A stretch of 64,000 nt of DNA from positions 11,879,914-11,943,913 of the forward strand of contig NW_004955466.1 in NCBI RefSeq assembly GCF_000276665.1, in the 5' to 3' direction. A program made the translations under genes and the position numbers. Source of the stretch: Chinchilla lanigera (taxonomy: Eukaryota; Chordata; Mammalia; Rodentia; Chinchillidae). Shown here piece by piece: positions 58,093 to 64,000 of the stretch. Below the pieces are notes generated by a model. It searched no databases. It was given only the letters and a program-made list of their open reading frames with translations, and was not told the DNA's origin. Position 1 is the first letter of the stretch, and each line of letters begins with the position of its first letter.

Positions 58093-58674
58093 TAAAATAA
58101 ATAGATAGCAAGACTATTTTAAGGAATAAAAAATATCCAGCATCTGACAATGCAAAACTGACCTTTTATATCATGCAATCAAAACTTAGGACAGATATAA
58201 AAACCAGCAGAGAATACATCTCCTAGTAAGGAAAAAAATAAATCAATAGAAATGGAAGAAGAAAGAACACAGATGATAGATTTAGCAGACAAGGATATTA
58301 AAAACAGCTGTGATAATTACAACCCATGTGTTTAAGAAGATAGAGAAAAAACACAAATGGTATGTTTAAGGACAGACATGGACGATCAAAAAAAAATTGA
58401 AATCCTAGAAATTTAAAATACAATATTGAATAAAGCATACATTGGATGAATTAATAATAAATACTGCAAATGAAAGAACAGACTTAAAGACATCTGTAGA
58501 AACTATTTAAAAAAGAAAAATATAACCAAGAAAATGGAAAGCAATAAACATTAGGGACTTATGGGACAACTCCAAACAGTTTAATAAGACAGAAATCCTT
58601 GGACTCAAAAAAAAAAAAATCCTTAGATTCTTCCAAGGAGAAAAGGAGGGCACTGAAAAAGTACAGAACCAAAG

Positions 58675-60910
58675 TGTTATGATTTGTATCTAGATGTCCT
58701 CAAAACTTCATGTGCTTATAGTGGAGCTTTTCAGATGTGGCTGGATCTAGGATATGTGAAAGTAGGATTAGAGGTGTATAGTACTGAATTAGTCACCTGA
58801 TTGGTTTAGCATATTGTGAGTGTGGATAATGCGAAGGTCCACACTGTGTGTGGGTGGCTCCCCACAAAAGGCTTGTAGCCTGGGTGGGATAAGAGGGAAA
58901 GTGAGGCTCACTCTGGCTGTTGCTGCTGCTTCCTGCCTGCCCTGCCATGGACTATTTCTCCTCCTCCTCCTCCCTGCCCTCTGCCATGCTGCCCACCTTG
59001 GAGCCAGCTGATTATGGACTGAAAGCTCTACAAACTGTGGTCTGAAATAAACCTCTCCTCCTTTAACTTGTGAATGTCCACTCTCTTGCCTCAGCAACAA
59101 GAAAAGTAATCAAGACAGGGTTTGGTACCAGAGGAGTGGGGATGTTGCTGTAACTATACCTGATTATATGGTTCAGGAGCCTTTGGAACTGGCGTCAGGG
59201 AAGCAATTGGAAAGGTTTGGAGATATGGTTGAAGAAGCACAACTGGAATGCTGTAAACTGAACTTTAATATGGATTCAGGATGTGTGGATTAAGAGATTC
59301 TCTTCAGAGCTCAGAAGACCAGAATGCTCATAGATATGCTGCTGGTAAAGACCAGGCTCAAGAGGTTTCAATTGGAAAGAAGGACTTCATCAGCAGTTGG
59401 ACCCCAGATCACGTATGTTATGCTCCAGCCTAAAATTTGTCACTTTTTGTTCATGTCTGAGACTGAGATTAAATTCAGTGGACCAATTATCCTGGCAGAA
59501 GAAATTTCAAGGCCATCTAATATTGAGAACATGACATGGAGACTGATGGAGGACTTTAGCCAGATCTATGTTGAGAATCAAGAGCAAACAGTCCAGTAGT
59601 GTGATTTTTTTAAAGTTTTAATTTTAGTTTTAGTTTGGTTACTAATCCAGCTGGCGGCAGACGCTGGTGTTATGCACATGATGATGGTTTTAGATGCAGG
59701 CACAATGCAAGTGTTGTAGGGTCAGGAAGACTTCCACTTAGATTTCATAAGAAGGACTGGGAGGCCTGGCTGTGTGTGTCCCTGAGAGGGCAGCATGTAA
59801 AGTTGTGAGTGTGAAGCCAAAAGTGTAGTGGAGACCCCAGGAGTTTGGAGAAGCCAGGAACATGGATTGTCTGGAGAAAGCTGCAAGGAATGAGCAAAGC
59901 CAGGCTAAGAGAGAACCCTAGGGAGCCACAACCACCATAAGTGCTGTAGGGATGAAGCCACCCAAGGTCTTTGGAGTTCCCATCTTGCCATAGTGTGCAC
60001 CAGATGCTGGACATGAAACTACATGATTTAATTCTTGCCCTGTTACATTTCGGACTTGCTGTCCTCCAATTTGTGCCTTTTGGAATGGGAATGTTTATCT
60101 TGTACCAATGTATGCTGGAAGTGTTTAATTTCTTTGCATTTGTACAGGGACTCACAGCTAAGTATTTGTCTTAAATTTGACTTGAACTTTTCAGCAATAC
60201 TGAAACTGCTAGGACTTTGACAACTCTTAAGAGATGGACTAAATGCATTTTGCACAAAGAAATACACATGGGCCTTTTCAGGGGTGGGGGGAGAATGTAA
60301 TGGCATATAGCTAGGTATCCCCCCAAAGCCTCATACACTCACAGGTGGGACTTTTTGGAAGTAGCTGGATCTAGAATGTGTGAATATGGATATCAGGTGT
60401 GTGAAAATGGATTAAGGGTGTGAGAACTAAATTAGTCCACTTGTTCTGGGTGTGAATAGTGGAAAGGCCCAGCCTGGGTGTGGGTGGCACCACCCAAAAG
60501 GCTTGCAGCCTGGATGGAATGAAAGGGAAGGGGAGGCTTGCTGCTTGTTTCTTTTTGTTTTGTTTTGGGTTTTGTTTTCTGAGATAGGATCTCATTGTGT
60601 AGTTCAGGTAAGCCTTGAACTCACTATGTAGCTGGGGCTGGCCTGAAACTCATGGCAATCCTCTGGCTCAGCCTCCTGAGTACTGGGATTACAGACACAT
60701 GCCACCACACTCAGCAATGCTTGTTGCTTTCTGTCTGCTCCACCATGGACTGTTTTTCTTCTCCCCGGCCCTTCTTCTGTACCACCCAATCTGGAGCCAA
60801 CTGAATATGCACTAAAACCTCTATAAACTGTGAGCTGAAATAAACCTTTCTTCCTTTAACTTTTGAGTGTCCAGTGTTTTGTCACAGCAATGAGGAAAGT
60901 AACCAAAATA
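58675..60910 (+). mobile_element. Complete rodent MaLR provirus (LTR-internal-LTR)
   Basis: 5' LTR 58675-59117 starts TGTTATGATTTG, has AATAAA near 59045 and ends CAAGACA. 3' LTR 60296-60910 starts TGTAATGGCATA and has AATAAA near 60839. The internal part (59118-60295) opens with 'TTTGGTACCAGAGGAGTGGG', the sequence expected just after MaLR/ERVL LTRs. The largest internal frames are 91 and 136 codons with no retroviral protein motifs, as is usual for MaLR. A perfect 5-bp target duplication CAAAG (58670-58674 and 60911-60915) flanks it. A B1 has since inserted in the 3' LTR. Confidence 0.9.
60556..60716 (-). repeat. B1 SINE in the MaLR 3' LTR, antisense
   Basis: 'GAGATAGGATCTCATTGTGT' to 'GCCACCACACTCAGCA'. 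Flanking GCTTGCTGCTT / GCTTGTTGCTT is a target duplication with one mismatch. Confidence 0.9.
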
Positions 60911-61146
60911 CAAAGATTTTTTTAAAAGCTCAAAATTTAATGAAAAATATAGAGCTATGGGTCCAAGAAGCTCAATACCAAACATAAGAAACATAAAAGA
61001 ACCAAGGCACATCATAATCAAATTTCCTTAAGCCAAAGAGATAAACTTAAAAGCATCCAGAGGAAAATGACATTATTTACAGAGGAGCAATTTACAAGAG
61101 CAAGTGTCTCATTAGAAACAATGTAAGCTATAAAACAGTACAGCAT

Positions 61147-61268
61147 TCTGGGCATGGTGGTGCACACCTGTTATCCCAGCCCTCAGGAGGCTGAGGCGGC
61201 AGAACTGCTGTGAGTTCAAGGCCAGCCTGCACTACATAGCAAGACCCTATCTCAAAAAAAAAAAAAAA
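61147..61268 (+). repeat. B1 SINE (short form)
   Basis: 'CTGGGCATGGTGGTGCACAC ... AAGACCCTATCTC' with poly-A. Target duplication ACAGTACAGCA on both sides. Confidence 0.92.
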
Positions 61269-61554
61269 AGACAGTACAGCAACATCAAAAAATCTTTAAA
61301 GATCCAAAATTAAAAATCAATCTATAATTCTATGCCCAGGGAAAATATCTCTCAAAAACGTAAGTGCAATAAAGATTGCTTTCAGACACAATAGCCGAAA
61401 GAACCCATTGCTATAGATACACATATACTCCAAGAAGCATAAACATCCCTTCAGAAAGAAGGAATATGATACCAGTCAGAAGTCTGGATCTGCACCAGGA
61501 AATGAAGGATATCACAAAAGGCACACATATAGGTTATAAAATAAATATTTTTCT

Positions 61555-61784
61555 TATTTTTTTGAGACAGTTAACAAAGTTGGCTTCAAATTCCTACACT
61601 CAAGGGATCCTCCAGCCTCAGCCTCTTGGGTAGCTGAGAACACTGCATTCAGCTAATTTTTCTTATTTTTTAAAATCTCTTCAAAACCTGTTTCAGAGTC
61701 GGGAATATAGCTTAGTGGTGTGGTGCCTGCCTGGCAAGAATGAGGTCCTGAGTTCAATTCCCGGTACCTCCACCCCAAAAAAAC
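61555..61784. repeat. Old antisense 7SL-type SINE followed by a sense ID
   Basis: 61555-61660 antisense ('TTTTTGAGACAGTTAACAAA ... GCCTCAGCCTCTTGGGTAGC'). ID at about 61692-61784 ('GGGAATATAGCTTAGTGGTG') with target duplication AAACCTGTTT. Confidence 0.8.
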
Positions 61785-61984
61785 CTGTTTTTGTGTCTTG
61801 GTTATAATTCCAACCAAAGAATTTTTACAACTGTTGTGGGTAAACAGAACCATTTACACAATTCATGTCTGTGGCCTAAATATTCACTCTGTTAATGTTC
61901 ACCTCACCCTTCCCTACAATTTATATTATGCCTCCTATTATCTCCATACATTCCTTTGAGCTTTTAAAAAATCCTATAGCATTG

Positions 61985-62072
61985 TGTTTTTGTTTGTGGT
62001 GCTTAACATCAAACCCAGGGCCTCAGGCCTGCTGGACAGGCACTCCACCACTGAAGCACATGCCTGCCCTTA
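61985..62072 (-). repeat. Old ID SINE
   Basis: 'AACATCAAACCCAGGGCCTC ... CCACTGAAGCACATGCCTGC', complement of ID. Confidence 0.7.
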
Positions 62073-62075
62073 ATT

Positions 62076-62540
62076 CCTGTAGTACCACCTTAAAAAAAAT
62101 TGCACATAGATATATGAGTAGTTGAAAGTTAAGTACCTAAAACACTCAACTATTTAGTTTTGCCACACAGAGGCAAAATGTACACAAGCATGATGCTATT
62201 TTAATAAAGTATCTTGTTTGTGGTGGTGACTAAGGAAACTTGAAAGTTGAAAGGATAGAGTCAGTCAGATTTTTGCAAGGAGAAAGAATTCCTCACACCT
62301 AAGACCTAAAAGCATTTTCAAATATTTGTGTCTTATAGTTACATAAAAAAGTTGTTCTTGGAAACACATATTTAATTATAGGTGAGCTATCTACAGTTTG
62401 CTTAAATATATTTCAACAAAGAGGGAAGAACAAAAATTAGATTTTAAAAGGTATGGAAAATGCTGGTTACTACTGAACCTGGGTGATGAGAATTTACTAC
62501 ACTGTCTACTTTTGACTAGGCTTATTTTTTTTCCTTTATT
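62076..62540. other. Unassigned sequence
   Basis: AT-rich; nothing recognised. Confidence 0.3.
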
Positions 62541-62544
62541 ATTT

Positions 62545-62742
62545 TTTCACAGTACTAAGGATTGAACCCAGGACTTTGAACATGCAAGGCAAGGGCTTCC
62601 CTTCTAAGATACATCCCCAATCCTTTTTAAACTTTGAGGCAAGGTCTCACTAAACTGCCCAGGCTGGTCTAGAATGTGGGATCCTCCTGCTTCAGCCTCC
62701 CAAGTAGCTGGGAGTACAGACATATGCTATCACAGCCAGCTT
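62545..62742 (-). repeat. B1-dID SINE, antisense
   Basis: ID-like part first ('AGGATTGAACCCAGGACTTT'), then B1 ('GAGGCAAGGTCTCACTAAAC ... GCTGGGAGTACAGACATATG'). Confidence 0.85.
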
Positions 62743-63279
62743 CTTATTACTTCTTATAAGGCTTAACTGACGTAGAAATTAAAGTGATTTTATGGACCAT
62801 TTGCAGAATATGTACATCTTTTCTCAGTCTATTTTTCTGCATTATATCCATGTCTAGATGTATGAATTCCATCAGTTGTTACTGAGGAAATATTTTTAGG
62901 CCACATCTTGTGGTTTAACACTTCCATCTGTCATATATTAGTCATATAAATTGAAAATAAAGCTACAGAATGAAAGTTACCATTCTGATTAAATAGTACA
63001 CTTTAGAAAATATTATTTAGGAGGCAAGAGTATAATTGGAACTATAAAACCTTTTTGACCAGGTAAATTTAGGTCATTATTTCAGAACACTTACTACATT
63101 TCTTTCTAATGCAATGCTTGAGAAATGGCTCTAAATTGCCTTCTTGTGTTCTTATTGTTATTAAATACAAAAATTAAGTCTTCACATATGGATCGTGCTT
63201 TAAAGCTAACTTGCCACGCAGGTGTGATTATTCCCTAAATTAATCCAAGGTCCACTTTGAAACAGAACTCAAAAACTTC
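62743..63279. other. Unassigned sequence
   Basis: AT-rich; nothing recognised. Confidence 0.3.
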
Positions 63280-63280
63280 T

Positions 63281-63388
63281 TTTTTTTTTGTTGTTGTTGT
63301 TTTTGGTTTTTCTCCAGTACCGGGAACCGAACTCACGACCTTGCGCTTGCCAGGCAGGCGCTTTGCCGCTGAGCTAAATCCCCAGCCC
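63281..63388 (-). repeat. ID SINE (young)
   Basis: Antisense ID nearly identical to the copies at 10676 and 12217. Target duplication TCAAAAACTTCTT on both sides. Confidence 0.95.
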
Positions 63389-63399
63389 CTTCAAAAACT

Positions 63400-64000
63400 T
63401 CTTGACAGTATGTCAGCACTGAATACATCATTACCTCATGGAGCACTTCATATTCGTTTTTTTCTCATATTCTTACAAATAAGTTCTAAAGGTTTTTCTA
63501 AAGGTTTTTCTTTTTCCAGGCAAGAACTTAGGATAAGCCCTAAGGAACAAATTCTGCACTTCAGAGGGTGACCCCATTCCACCTTCAAATCTGCCCGCAC
63601 TGGGGGTCCTCTTTCCCATGCCCTGCTTAAAAACGCAAGTCTTGCTGTCTCCAGCCCGGATCCACTGCTTCCTGTCCCTTACTCCCCTGGTTACTCCCCT
63701 GCTTACTCCTTGCTCTGCTTACTGTCTGTCTCCCCCTGCTGGAGCGTGTGTTTTCACAGGCAACGATCTTTGTTTTGCTGGACCGACTGCACGCACCTAG
63801 AGGGCCGGCTCACGGATGTTCACTGTCCTTCCACCTGATGAATCTTTCACACTTCTTATGGGCTAGATCCTCAGCCTTTATTTCTGCTTTCAACTTTTGC
63901 ATGTCAGAAGAAGTCTTTATACTGTCTTTATAGACAAGCTCTCAACTTTCTCTAAAGTCCTTTCTTTCCCTGGCCATGATGTTGTCTTAGCTCACACCAC
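63400..64000. other. Unassigned sequence with short tandem repeats
   Basis: A 13-bp tandem repeat (CTAAAGGTTTTTC, twice, 63485-63510) and a 12-13 bp CTTACTCCCCTGG-like tandem (63677-63712). No exon recognised. Confidence 0.5.

Larger units (their letters stand above)
58100..61550 (+). repeat. Old L1/HAL1-like fragment interrupted by a MaLR provirus
   Basis: Left part 58100-58669, right part 60911-61550. The right part shows typical L1 ORF1-region blocks: 'AAAGCATCCAGAGGAAAATG', 'GTCTCATTAGAAACAATGTA', 'ATAATTCTATGCCCAGGGAA' and 'TGATACCAGTCAGAAGTCTG'. A B1 (61147-61268) is also nested in it. Confidence 0.65.

Noticed and set aside
59745..60155. 136-codon minus-strand frame
   Set aside because: Lies antisense in the non-coding MaLR internal region and has no retroviral or cellular motif.

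Overview
This is a stretch of rodent nuclear genome, almost entirely non-coding and built from layers of retroelements. Three things point to a rodent. Many short tRNA-derived ID SINEs are present. So are 7SL-derived B1 SINEs, several carrying the internal ~29 bp duplication, and B1-dID chimeras. There are also many rodent-type MaLR LTRs ending in an AATAAA-containing tail. I see no B2 or B4 SINEs, so mouse or rat is unlikely. The B1 plus B1-dID plus ID mix would suit a beaver-like or other non-murid rodent, but that is a guess. There are two assembly gaps (8622-8911 and 38535-39504). No bacterial-type genes, operons or CRISPR arrays are present.

Layout. 1-344 (minus strand) is the only convincing cellular coding exon: a strong splice acceptor, then an ATG and a signal peptide, open to the window edge. 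About 8 kb away, a CpG island (8150-9140, holed by a gap) is a plausible promoter for that gene or a neighbour. Between and beyond them, to about 35 kb, lie unique sequence, MLT1 and rodent MaLR LTRs, SINEs, an old antisense L1 carrying a MER2/Tigger copy, and a 5'-truncated sense L1. An accurate 106-bp inverted duplication lies at 20245-20571.

35.7-47.6 kb is a retroviral cluster. It has a solo LTR and a provirus (ERV A, 39505-43981) of the same LTR family. ERV A has a broken env and a small protease fragment in the opposite orientation. It abuts an RPS2 processed pseudogene. A second, minus-strand ERV (ERV B) carries a protease remnant with a DNG in place of DTG. 49-55 kb is old L1, L2-like and MLT1 debris with microsatellites. 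55.8-57.2 kb is a gag-protease remnant (ERV C) related to the inverted protease piece in ERV A. It is followed by a tandemly structured repeat that recurs at 13.3-13.7 kb. 58675-60910 is a complete MaLR provirus (two LTRs, 5-bp target duplication) inserted in an older L1. The rest is SINEs and unassigned sequence.

No new multi-gene system is visible. The points most worth a second look are the fold-back inverted duplication, the ERV A mosaic, the two-copy tandem-unit repeat family, the nested LTR insertions, and the unidentified secreted-protein exon.
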